Assembly: GCF_000317675.1 (NCBI RefSeq)
Contig: NC_019776.1
Coordinates: 2,108,001-2,172,000, forward strand
Direction of reading: 5' to 3'
Length of the DNA: 64,000 nt
From: Cyanobacterium aponinum PCC 10605
GTDB taxonomy: Bacteria > Cyanobacteriota > Cyanobacteriia > Cyanobacteriales > Cyanobacteriaceae
Both the position numbers and the translations under genes were made by a program. Under the pieces are notes generated by a model. That model was given only the letters and a program-made list of their open reading frames with translations. It made no database searches and was not told where the DNA came from. Positions 1 through 7,864 of the stretch are shown here, in pieces (position 1 is the stretch's first letter; each line of letters begins with the position of its first letter).

Positions 1-829
1 GAAATACCGCAGAGTTACGATTTTCATTCCCCGCCGCCGCTACGATGACAACTCCTTTATCGTGGGCATATTTGATGGCAGACTGCATTAATTGACTATC
101 TCCTCCTCCCCCTAAACTCATATTAATTACATCCGCTCCTTTATCGGCGGCAAATTTAATGGCTTCGGCTATGTCTGCAATACTACCACCATGCTCTCCT
201 AACACTTTTAAGGGCATAATTTTTGCTTTGTAAGCAATACCTGCCACACCATAGTTATTATTGGTAGATTGTGCGATTGTACCTGCTACGTGCGTTCCGT
301 GACCTATATCATCGTCAGCATTAATGGTATTATCAACAAAATTATATCCTTCTACAAACTCGGTATTTTCTAAGTCGGGTACTTTACTTACTCCTGTGTC
401 AATTACCGCAATGGTGACACCTTCTCCTTTGCTGTCTTCCCATGCTTGTTCAATATTGATACTGCGCAAATTCCACTGTTGAGAATAGGCGGGATCGTTG
501 GGAACTTCTAAACTATGATAAATATAGTTCGGTTCTACATATTCAATATCACTTTTAAAAGGAGATTTTCTGATTTTTTTGATGGTTTTCTTATCTCCCT
601 CTACAATGTAAATTCTTTCTTCTTCGGAAAAAATACTATTCAAAATCGGTACTTGTTTCAGTTGAGATGCGATCGCACTCAGGTTATATTCTAACTCTGT
701 TTGAGAAATATCTTGACGAAAATTAATAATAATAGAATCAAATTCACCCTTAACTGCTAAACCTTGAAAATTAAGTAAGGCAAGGCTAACACCGACAATA
801 AAAGCACAGGTAAGTAATAGTTTTTTCAT
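1..829 (-). CDS. S8 family serine peptidase (subtilase), C-terminal part beyond window
   Basis: The visible 276 residues begin with a signal peptide (MKKLLLTCAFIVG, hydrophobic to about residue 25). A pro-region of the inhibitor-I9 type follows, to about residue 110, then the subtilase catalytic domain. The catalytic Asp lies in AVIDTGV (about D144) and the catalytic His in GHGTHVAG (about H177). The oxyanion Asn lies in AAAGNEN at the extreme edge. The catalytic Ser box (GTSMA) would fall left of base 1, so activity cannot be judged. It is probably an exported or periplasmic protease. The gene is read leftwards from an ATG at 829 and nothing visible is co-transcribed with it. Confidence 0.93.
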   Translation of the reverse strand, partial: MKKLLLTCAFIVGVSLALLNFQGLAVKGEFDSIIINFRQDISQTELEYNLSAIASQLKQVPILNSIFSEEERIYIVEGDKKTIKKIRKSPFKSDIEYVEPNYIYHSLEVPNDPAYSQQWNLRSINIEQAWEDSKGEGVTIAVIDTGVSKVPDLENTEFVEGYNFVDNTINADDDIGHGTHVAGTIAQSTNNNYGVAGIAYKAKIMPLKVLGEHGGSIADIAEAIKFAADKGADVINMSLGGGGDSQLMQSAIKYAHDKGVVIVAAAGNENRNSAVF

Positions 830-1221
830 AATAAAGACTTAATGAGAGGCAACTAGAACCATTATAAACCCAACTAGAATGCTCAAAATCTGAAGGGGAA
901 TAAAATCAAACTTTTGTAACTTTATTTAATCTGAGTTCGGGATAAATTTTCACTGATGAGTGATGGCAAAAAGGGTAATAGTAAATAGTGTTGGGGCGAA
1001 TAATTAATCATTGATAACTCCGAACACTCATTACTCATTACTCGTTACTTATTACTTTCTCCAACACCTGCAACCTGAAACCTGACACCTGACACCTACT
1101 CTTATCCGATATTCTTAAACCGAACTGAGGTTATTTATTATTTATCTGAGTTCGATATAAAGTTGTCGCTTAGGGTGGATAACGGATAACAATATTTATC
1201 AAGATGAGCGTAAAAATAGCC
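830..1221. other. Gene-free spacer with repeat fragments
   Basis: No credible ORF was seen in these 392 bases. The stretch holds an inverted copy of the dispersed TTCGGTTTAAGAATATC module with its heptamer tail (1065-1132). Two short fragments of the same end sequence (CTGAGTTCG near 931 and 1147) and genome-typical filler of the TTACTCATTACTCG kind are also present. It separates the subtilase promoter from the 3' end of the fibrillin-like gene. Confidence 0.6.
1065..1132 (-). repeat. Dispersed module R1 with heptamer tail, inverted copy
   Basis: On the minus strand this reads AACCTCAGTTCGGTTTAAGA, then ATATCGGATAAG, then heptamer units AGGTGTC/AGGTTTC/AGGTTGC. The same module occurs at 11556, 34230, 38131 and 47417, with a degenerate copy near 60346. 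Its first 13 bases match one end of the ~100 bp TA-flanked element R2. Confidence 0.8.
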
Positions 1222-1806
1222 TTATTTTTTCTTCCAAAAAGCTAATCCTCCTCCCTTACCTCTGGCACAAATAAAATTTTCATCCACTAGAAAATAACGA
1301 AAAAAAGCTAAGTCTTTTAAAGAGGCATCCCAAAAAGTAGTTTCATTTTCTTTACCACCTCTAATTTCCGTTTCATATATTTTTGCTCCTAATATAAACA
1401 TTTTTAGGTATAAAAAGTCAAATGCTAAGATATTTTTATTATTAATAAATTTACAAACGCCACTAACATTAAACTGTACTAAGCCGAATTTAACTATATT
1501 TTCAATTATGCCTTGATTTTTATTTTGTTGGAGATTTTCAGGAATAGAATAATTAATTATAATAGATGCGATCGCTGGTAAATAAAAGCCATTTTTTAAG
1601 AAGTTTCCCCTTTGTTGTTGACTTTTTTTTGTCCCAGTAATAAAACATAATTGCCAACTACCTAATAATTGAGAAAAATCATATTTAATCTTATTTTGAT
1701 TAGCGTATTTTTCCGCCGAAATTAAAGCCTCATAGACATTTTTTGTGGAAGGGTTAGAAGAAGACTTATCAATAATTTGATTAAAAGTTGCTAAAAAATC
1801 AGTCAT
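1222..1806 (-). CDS. PAP/fibrillin-like conserved protein
   Basis: This 194-residue soluble protein has no signal peptide. The segment LLGSWQLCFITGTKKSQ (about residues 47-63) resembles the start of the plastid-lipid-associated (PAP/fibrillin) lipocalin-like domain. The Gly-rich, aromatic end GGGLAFWKK also fits that family's last strand. Fibrillins associate with thylakoid lipids and plastoglobule-like bodies; the role of this member is unknown. A second fibrillin-like gene lies at 12222-12872. The assignment rests on pattern recognition only, because overall divergence is high. It could instead be a cyanobacteria-only family with a similar fold. Confidence 0.6.
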   Translation of the reverse strand: MTDFLATFNQIIDKSSSNPSTKNVYEALISAEKYANQNKIKYDFSQLLGSWQLCFITGTKKSQQQRGNFLKNGFYLPAIASIIINYSIPENLQQNKNQGIIENIVKFGLVQFNVSGVCKFINNKNILAFDFLYLKMFILGAKIYETEIRGGKENETTFWDASLKDLAFFRYFLVDENFICARGKGGGLAFWKKK

Positions 1807-1984
1807 TTTTTGGCTTTCTCACTTTGAGTATATAAATTGTTGCTTAGGAAAGGTGTCAGGTTAAATAAAAATGTTAATTTATAACGATTTTATTTTTGAA
1901 ATAATTAAAACCATAGCTATCAAAGTTCCTGTTAATTATTTTCTGTTAATTTATCATAACTACTGTATAAAAGCTGATTTTGCT

Positions 1985-2347
1985 TTACAAAAAAACACCC
2001 ATACTCAAAGAAATTGCCCTTTGAATTTTGGTTAAATAAGATTGACTAATTACACCATAAACACTGGATTCAAGATAATTCTTTTTTATATTAGTAATTA
2101 AATCCGCCATTGCTACAGAATCAACCATTAAACCCCCTTCACCTTTTTTAACTAAAACTCGACAAGGATTATTTTCAATTCCTTCGATAAAAGAAGAAAA
2201 AGGCACAACTAAAACGGTTGAACTATATTGATTTCTGACATCTAAAGATACCACCACTACGGGGCGTTTTTTTGTATCCCCAGATTGTTTTGAGGCTCGA
2301 CAAAGATATATTTCTCCTTGACGGGGAAAAACATCAAAATCTGACAT
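1985..2347 (-). CDS. Type II toxin, PemK/MazF family endoribonuclease
   Basis: The 120-residue protein opens with the MazF-type strand RQGEIYLCRASKQSG. The family segment KKRPVVVVSLD follows, then the second strand block STVLVVPFSS. MazF/PemK toxins cleave mRNA at short sequences and are neutralised by the cognate antitoxin. The start codon overlaps the stop of the upstream gene at 2347-2349 (TAATG), so the two are translationally coupled with the antitoxin first. Activity and cleavage specificity cannot be read from the sequence. Confidence 0.88.
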   Translation of the reverse strand: MSDFDVFPRQGEIYLCRASKQSGDTKKRPVVVVSLDVRNQYSSTVLVVPFSSFIEGIENNPCRVLVKKGEGGLMVDSVAMADLITNIKKNYLESSVYGVISQSYLTKIQRAISLSMGVFL

Positions 2348-2619
2348 TAACTATTCTCCGTTGATTCATCCCAATTTGCGATAGCATTATCTTGAGTAGT
2401 TTCACTCCAATTCTCATCATCTTTTAAAGCATTACCAGAGCGATTCAAATAAAATTCACGCAATTTAGCCTCAAATTGTTGTTGTCGCCATAAAAAAAGA
2501 GCTTCTTCCACTGCGGCAGAGCGATTATTAGTAAAGTTATCAATATCAGCAATCAGATTACTATCAACTGTCACAGTAATTTTTTGTTTTGTTCCTGATG
2601 AAATTAAAACTTTCTCCAT
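2347..2619 (-). CDS. Ribbon-helix-helix antitoxin of the MazF-type module
   Basis: This 90-residue protein has an N-terminal strand KITVTVDSNLIADIDNF followed by NRSAAVEEALFLW, the beta-alpha-alpha pattern of RHH (CopG/MazE-like) DNA-binding antitoxins. The acidic C-terminal half (from about residue 60) is likely the toxin-binding tail. It lies directly upstream of and overlaps the MazF-like gene. By analogy it represses its own promoter, which should lie in 2620-2700. Confidence 0.85.
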   Translation of the reverse strand: MEKVLISSGTKQKITVTVDSNLIADIDNFTNNRSAAVEEALFLWRQQQFEAKLREFYLNRSGNALKDDENWSETTQDNAIANWDESTENS

Positions 2620-2793
2620 AACTTACTTTTTAATAGGATAAATAGCCCTTACATTATCATCATATCATGAATTATCAATGATCTTAAACCCTATCTGCAA
2701 AAAGCATTAGTCTAGTTTCAAGTGTCAAGTTTGATTTAATTTTTCCCTACTTCGCCACACTAAAAGTAGGGATTTTCACTCCGATTGTTACAG

Positions 2794-5049
2794 TTAGCCA
2801 ATTTCACTGACACGGCGAATATTTAAAACATCGCTCATATCTTTAATTTTACCTATCACACATTCATACTGATGATAATCCTGCACATCAATAGTTAAAG
2901 AAATTAAGGCAGGTTTACCCACATAAGTTTTTACTCCTGCATTACTAACATTAATATTTTGATCACTTAAACGTCCTAAAATATCTCGTAAAATACCGAC
3001 TCTGTCAATAGTTTCAATGACTATATCAATGGGATAAGTAGCATTCCGTTGATTGGTTTTGCGAGGATTCCAACCCACTGGAATTAGTCTTTCACCGGGG
3101 ATATTATGAACATTAGGGCAGTCATGATGATGAATGGAAATACCACGAGTATTTGTTACAACCCCAATAATATTTTCTCCTGGTAGGGGTTTACAACATC
3201 CGGCAATGTGATACATCAAACCCTCTATCCCCGCAATGGGATATTTATTGCCATCAATTTCTCGATAATTAGTTTTTTGTTGAGGGGTGTTAGTAAGGGT
3301 TGCACTGCTTTCTTCTGCTAAGGTTTGAGGTTTTTCCGTGGTTTGTTGTTTATTTTCCTCTCGCAAACGGTTAATAATTTGGGTGCAGGTTAACTCTCCA
3401 TAGCCCAAAGCCGCTAATAAGTCATCTACTTTTTGAAAATTGCATTTTTGGGCTACTTTCTGCATGGTGTCAGATTTCAGCAAAGATTCTAAACCATTTT
3501 TACCCAATTCTTTCTCTAATAACTCCCTTCCTCTGGCTATATTCTCATCACGGTGCGATCGCTTGTACCATTGACGAATACGATTTTTTGCACTAGGAGT
3601 AACAACAAAATTCAACCAATCAAGACTCGGATGGCTATTATTTGCCGTAATAATCTCCACTATATCACCATTTTGCAGGGGTTGATCTAAAGGAGACCAT
3701 TTATCGTTAATTCTTGCACCTTTCATATGATTGCCTACTTCGCTATGGATGCGATAAGCAAAATCTACTGCTGTTGCACCTCTGGCTAAAGCAATGACAT
3801 CCCCATTAGGAGTAAAAGCATAAACATCATCATCGAATAAATTTTCCTTGAGGTTATCAACATATTCTTGGGCATCTTTTAAATCTTTTTGCCAATCTAG
3901 TAATTGCCTTAACCAAGTGAATTTTTCATCATCACTAGAAAGATGACGATGATTAGAATGCCCCGTTTCCTTATATTTCCAGTGGGCAGCAATCCCATAT
4001 TCAGCCACATAGTGCATCTCGAGGGTGCGAATTTGAATTTCTAAGGGGCGCCCGTTACTATTCACCACAGTAGTATGTAACGATTGGTATAAGTTGGGCT
4101 TAGGTAAACCAATATAGTCTTTAAATCTGCCCGGAATAGGGCGAAAAGCATCATGCACCACGGCTAAGGTACGATAACATTCATCATTGGTATTAACAAT
4201 TATACGCACGGCGGCGATGTCATAAATTTGCTCAAATTCCTTTTTTTGACGCATCATCTTATGATATATTCCATAAAGATGCTTTGGTCTTCCTTTCACT
4301 TCTACAGGATGAATGCCTAAGTTTTCTAAACGTTGGTTAATGGTGTCGATAACGTTTTCAATTCTTGCCTCTCTATCAGTGCGTCTTTCGGCAATTAAGT
4401 TTTTTATTTTGTTGTAGGCTTCGGGATGAAGATACTTGAAAGATAAATCTTCTAATTCCCATTTAAAATGCCAAATACCTAGGCGATTGGCTAAAGGTGC
4501 AAAAATTTCTTTAGTTTCTTCAGCAATGAGGCGTTGTTTTTCTGGGGGCAAAAAGTCAAGGGTGCGCATATTATGAAGTCTATCAGCCAATTTTACCACG
4601 ATCACTCGTATATCTTGAGCCATAGCGATAAACATTCGGCGAAAATTTTCCGCTTGTCTCTCGGTTTTGCTAGAAAAGTTAAATTTAGATAATTTGGTAA
4701 CTGCTTCTACTAACTGACGCACATTTTTACCAAACATTACTTCTATATCTTCGGGAGTTGTAGGGGTATCTTCTACCACATCATGCAAGAATCCCGCCGC
4801 AATCATTTCGCTATCTCCTCCCAAGTCTCTTAATAACTCGGCAACAGCTATGGGATGGGCTATATAGGGCTCTCCAGATTTACGCATTTGCCCTTCGTGT
4901 AAGGAATAGGCGAATTGAAAAGCTCGACATATTAGGTTATTATTTTCATCGTTTTGATCTCCAATTAAGCAGTTATTTAGCCAATTGGGAATATAGACTT
5001 GATAAGTTTTGTTGTCTGTGGATTCAGGTATTAGTGTAATAGGACTCAT
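2794..5049 (-). CDS. rel: Bifunctional (p)ppGpp synthetase/hydrolase, RelA/SpoT family
   Basis: The 751-residue enzyme has the full long-RSH layout. The HD hydrolase domain includes AHPIAVAELL (about 64) and FLHDVVEDT (about 87-95). The synthetase domain carries RFKDYIGLPKPN and YQSLHTTVV. A TGS domain (VYAFTPNGDVIALARGATAV) and a C-terminal ACT domain (about 675-751) follow. The RFKD motif is the form found in bifunctional rather than synthetase-only enzymes, and the HD pair is intact. Both making and breaking of (p)ppGpp are therefore expected, coupling amino-acid starvation and darkness to growth. It starts at ATG 5049 and appears monocistronic. Confidence 0.96.
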   Translation of the reverse strand: MSPITLIPESTDNKTYQVYIPNWLNNCLIGDQNDENNNLICRAFQFAYSLHEGQMRKSGEPYIAHPIAVAELLRDLGGDSEMIAAGFLHDVVEDTPTTPEDIEVMFGKNVRQLVEAVTKLSKFNFSSKTERQAENFRRMFIAMAQDIRVIVVKLADRLHNMRTLDFLPPEKQRLIAEETKEIFAPLANRLGIWHFKWELEDLSFKYLHPEAYNKIKNLIAERRTDREARIENVIDTINQRLENLGIHPVEVKGRPKHLYGIYHKMMRQKKEFEQIYDIAAVRIIVNTNDECYRTLAVVHDAFRPIPGRFKDYIGLPKPNLYQSLHTTVVNSNGRPLEIQIRTLEMHYVAEYGIAAHWKYKETGHSNHRHLSSDDEKFTWLRQLLDWQKDLKDAQEYVDNLKENLFDDDVYAFTPNGDVIALARGATAVDFAYRIHSEVGNHMKGARINDKWSPLDQPLQNGDIVEIITANNSHPSLDWLNFVVTPSAKNRIRQWYKRSHRDENIARGRELLEKELGKNGLESLLKSDTMQKVAQKCNFQKVDDLLAALGYGELTCTQIINRLREENKQQTTEKPQTLAEESSATLTNTPQQKTNYREIDGNKYPIAGIEGLMYHIAGCCKPLPGENIIGVVTNTRGISIHHHDCPNVHNIPGERLIPVGWNPRKTNQRNATYPIDIVIETIDRVGILRDILGRLSDQNINVSNAGVKTYVGKPALISLTIDVQDYHQYECVIGKIKDMSDVLNIRRVSEIG

Positions 5050-5402
5050 AATCAGATAATTTGGGGTAAAATAAAGATTAGATAAACTCTAGGTATAATT
5101 AACTATTTTTGTTCTATAAATGCTTAAATAAATTACTCTCTCTCAAGCAAATTTATAGAAGTATCAAAGAAGTCTATATTTTCACTTTCTTTGATGTTTT
5201 TACTCTCATCTGAATTAGTTAATAAGCCTTTAGTGATAACTATTAGGACATCTCTCTCTGGTATTTTCATTAATCCTGATAATCAGAGGGAGAATCAATT
5301 TATCCTGATTTATCTTGTTTCTACTAAAGATTGTTTAAACTTTTTTTCAGAGTTGATATTAATTGTAATTAGATTTTTTTATTCTAACTCAATTTTGTAT
5401 AA

Positions 5403-5756
5403 ATGTTACCTAAATCACATTTTCCCTTATTATCTGACTGGTTAAATTTATTGGTAGAATTCCAAAAGATTTTTATGAGTAATTCTGATGATATAGATCA
5501 AATATTTTCTCAATGGCGAAAAATTCAAAATTATTTACAAACAGAGATAATAACTTTTGAAGAGAATAATATAGATGTTTCTGCTTTTCCTCAATGGCAA
5601 TCTTGGCAAAGGGAAACTCATCGTTATTGGAAGTTGATAAATACAGAGTTATTGTTTTGGAAATCTAGTGTTTCTCCTTCAACGAAACAAAAACGGAAAG
5701 AATCGGTTTTACAACATTTACAAGGGATGATTCAGTTGACTATTAACAATCAATAA
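5403..5756 (+). CDS. patD: PatD-family protein (heterocyst frequency control homologue)
   Basis: This is a 117-residue, largely helical protein without signal peptide or membrane segment. The register MLPKSHFPLL...IFSQWRKIQNYLQTEI...LLFWKSSVSPSTKQKR matches the cyanobacterial PatD family as I remember it. In Nostoc, PatD influences heterocyst frequency. Nothing else in the window suggests a heterocyst former, so the function here is probably more general. The ATG at 5403 is preferred because MLP near the start is typical of the family; an internal ATG at 5477 is an alternative. An overlapping upstream reading frame at 5191-5445 is not supported as a gene. Confidence 0.65.
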   Translation: MLPKSHFPLLSDWLNLLVEFQKIFMSNSDDIDQIFSQWRKIQNYLQTEIITFEENNIDVSAFPQWQSWQRETHRYWKLINTELLFWKSSVSPSTKQKRKESVLQHLQGMIQLTINNQ

Positions 5757-5803
5757 TCACTTAATTTTATAAAAGCTATAATTTTTATGCAAATTACCAT
5801 AAA

Positions 5804-6361
5804 CTAAAATAAAATGCGATCAAGTTTTACGGTGATAGTTTCTGGTTGAGTTAAAGTAATAGAATCTTGAGAAGAAAGTTTTTTGATATTTTGATAATAG
5901 TTTGTCTGAGGATTTTGATATACTTCTAATAAGTTTTGATTGAGATCAACTAACCACACTTCTTGTACTTTATTTTCTGCATAAATGGGAATTTTAAAAG
6001 TGCGATCGTATTCTATACTACTATCCGCCACTTCAATTAATAAAAAAATATCTTCAACGGTAGGATGCTGATTTGCATAAAAATCATGACGAGGTTTTAA
6101 TAAAACAATATCGGGTTGTGGTTCTGAATTATCATTAAGTTTAATCGGATCTTGTACCCCAATGATCACTTTTGAACCTAATTTTTCCGCAAATAAATAA
6201 TTAATTTTTTTGACACAAGATGCGTGTCTAAATCCCACTGGTGACATTTCAAAAATTTCCCCATTAATTAACTCAATTAAATAATCTTCTTTCAATACTC
6301 CTGAAGCTATTATTTGATGATATTCTTCAAGGGCAAATTTTTTCCGAGGTAAAGTTAACAT
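5804..6361 (-). CDS. Uma2-family (DUF820) putative endonuclease, tandem copy A
   Basis: The 185-residue protein has the Uma2 PD-(D/E)XK-like core: EPQPDIVLLKPR (about 77-88), then LLIEVADSSIEYDRTFKIPIYA, with the catalytic-type Asp and Glu present. EVWLVDL forms the next strand. The family is hugely expanded in cyanobacteria and its role is unclear. Copy B lies 60 bp upstream (6421-6978) and is nearly identical in nucleotide sequence, except for a central patch. The pair probably arose by a recent tandem duplication followed by local recombination. Confidence 0.9.
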   Translation of the reverse strand: MLTLPRKKFALEEYHQIIASGVLKEDYLIELINGEIFEMSPVGFRHASCVKKINYLFAEKLGSKVIIGVQDPIKLNDNSEPQPDIVLLKPRHDFYANQHPTVEDIFLLIEVADSSIEYDRTFKIPIYAENKVQEVWLVDLNQNLLEVYQNPQTNYYQNIKKLSSQDSITLTQPETITVKLDRILF

Positions 6362-6420
6362 ATTCTTCTATTTCGACTGATTTCAATATAATATTTTTCA
6401 TTCAATCAAATTACCATAAA

Positions 6421-6978
6421 CTAAAACAAAATGCGATCGAGTTTTACGGCGATAGTTTCTGGTTGAGTTAAAGTAATAGAATCTTGAGAAGAAAGTTTTT
6501 TGATACTTTGATAATAATTTGTCTGAGGATTTTGATATACTTCTAATAAGTTTTGATTGAGATCAACTAACCACACTTCTTGTACTTTATTTTCTGCATA
6601 AATGGGAATTTTAAAAGTGCGATCATATTCTATACTACTATCCGCCACTTCAATTAATAAGAAAATATCTTCAACGGTAGGATGCTGATTTGCATAAAAA
6701 TCATGACGAGGTTTTAATAAAACAATATCGGGTTGTGGTTCTGAATTATCATTAAGTTTAATGGGATTTTGAATGCTAATAATAGCTTTATTTCCTAATT
6801 TTAAACTTAGTAATTGATTTAATTTATTTACGCAAGATGCGTGTCTAAATCCCACTGGTGACATTTCAAAAATTTCCCCATTAATTAACTCAATTAAATA
6901 GTCTTCTTTCAATACTCCCGATGCGATTATTTGATGATATTCTTCAATGGCAAATTTCTTGCGAGGTAAAGTTAACAT
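6421..6978 (-). CDS. Uma2-family (DUF820) putative endonuclease, tandem copy B
   Basis: This 185-residue sister of copy A has the same start and stop context, and even similar 3' flanks (AAATTACCATAAACTAAAA before each stop). The two proteins match almost perfectly over residues 1-50 and 75-185. Residues about 51-73 differ heavily (VNKLNQLLSLKLGNKAIISI here against VKKINYLFAEKLGSKVIIGV in copy A). The nuclease-fold Asp and Glu (PDIVLLKPR, LLIEVADSS) are intact. Confidence 0.9.
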   Translation of the reverse strand: MLTLPRKKFAIEEYHQIIASGVLKEDYLIELINGEIFEMSPVGFRHASCVNKLNQLLSLKLGNKAIISIQNPIKLNDNSEPQPDIVLLKPRHDFYANQHPTVEDIFLLIEVADSSIEYDRTFKIPIYAENKVQEVWLVDLNQNLLEVYQNPQTNYYQSIKKLSSQDSITLTQPETIAVKLDRILF

Positions 6979-7096
6979 ATCCTTTTATTTCCATTGATGT
7001 TGGTCATACTAACTCGTTTTAATATAACAAGTTTTCAGCAAAGAAGAGCAAATTTAAAGTTACAATGAAAAGAAAGGTTTAAGGAAGTAGATAAGA

Positions 7097-7831
7097 ATGG
7101 TAACACAAATACAAATACCAACAGGTAATGAAGTTGAATTTATCCCCAAACCTGATGTTAGTCATTTAATTACAGAGGATGATACCCCCGTGGATAATTT
7201 TGGTTCAGCAAAACAACAAAGATTTTTAACTAGCATTCTTTACCATGCCAGAAAAGAAGTGATTTTTTTAGCAGATGCCAATGTTGGTATTTATTATAGT
7301 ATTGGAAAACCCCCCATTGTTCCAGATTTTTTCTTGAGTTTAAATGTTACTACTCCTGAGAATTTCTGGGAAAAAAATCATCGTTGTTATCTAATCTGGG
7401 AATTTGGTAAGCCTCCTGAATTTGCCCTCGAAATTGTCTCTAATAAAGTAGGAGGAGAATTAGAAGAAAAACTAAAAATTTATCAAGATATGAGGGTGAG
7501 TTATTATGGAGTTTATGATCCACAAAAATATCTAAGTGATCAAGTTTTAAAGATATTTAAACTAACGGGAATACATTATCAGGAAACTTCTGATACTTGG
7601 TTAGAAGGAGTTAATTTGGGGTTAACGGTATGGGAGGGAGAATTTGAAAATGTTAACGGGGTATGGTTGCGTTGGTGTGATCAAAGTGGTAATCTACTCT
7701 TAACGGGAGACGAGTCCGTACAAAAAGCTATTTTAGAACAAAAAGAACAAGAAAAAAGAGCAGAAAAGGCGGAAAAAGAGTTACAGGAATTAAAAGAAAA
7801 GTTGCGTCAACAAGGAATTAATATTGATTAG
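7097..7831 (+). CDS. Uma2-family protein with C-terminal coiled coil
   Basis: The 244-residue protein is a third, divergent Uma2/DUF820 gene, read divergently from the tandem pair. The core includes YYSIGKPPIVPDFFLSL, FALEIVSNK and KLKIYQDMRVSYYGVYDP. Residues about 205-240 are a charged Gln/Glu/Lys helix (KEQEKRAEKAEKELQELKEK) typical of the long Uma2 form. The start at 7097 has a purine-rich AAGGAAG upstream. It lies just ahead of speA, but the 30 bp between them do not prove co-transcription. Confidence 0.88.
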   Translation: MVTQIQIPTGNEVEFIPKPDVSHLITEDDTPVDNFGSAKQQRFLTSILYHARKEVIFLADANVGIYYSIGKPPIVPDFFLSLNVTTPENFWEKNHRCYLIWEFGKPPEFALEIVSNKVGGELEEKLKIYQDMRVSYYGVYDPQKYLSDQVLKIFKLTGIHYQETSDTWLEGVNLGLTVWEGEFENVNGVWLRWCDQSGNLLLTGDESVQKAILEQKEQEKRAEKAEKELQELKEKLRQQGINID

Positions 7832-7864
7832 AGTTATATAACGACATAGTTGGTAGAAATAAAC

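Noticed and set aside
5191-5445. 84-codon plus-strand frame upstream of patD
   Set aside because: It overlaps the patD start, begins with TTG, and its AT-driven composition (many Leu, Ile, Ser) shows no protein-like conservation pattern.
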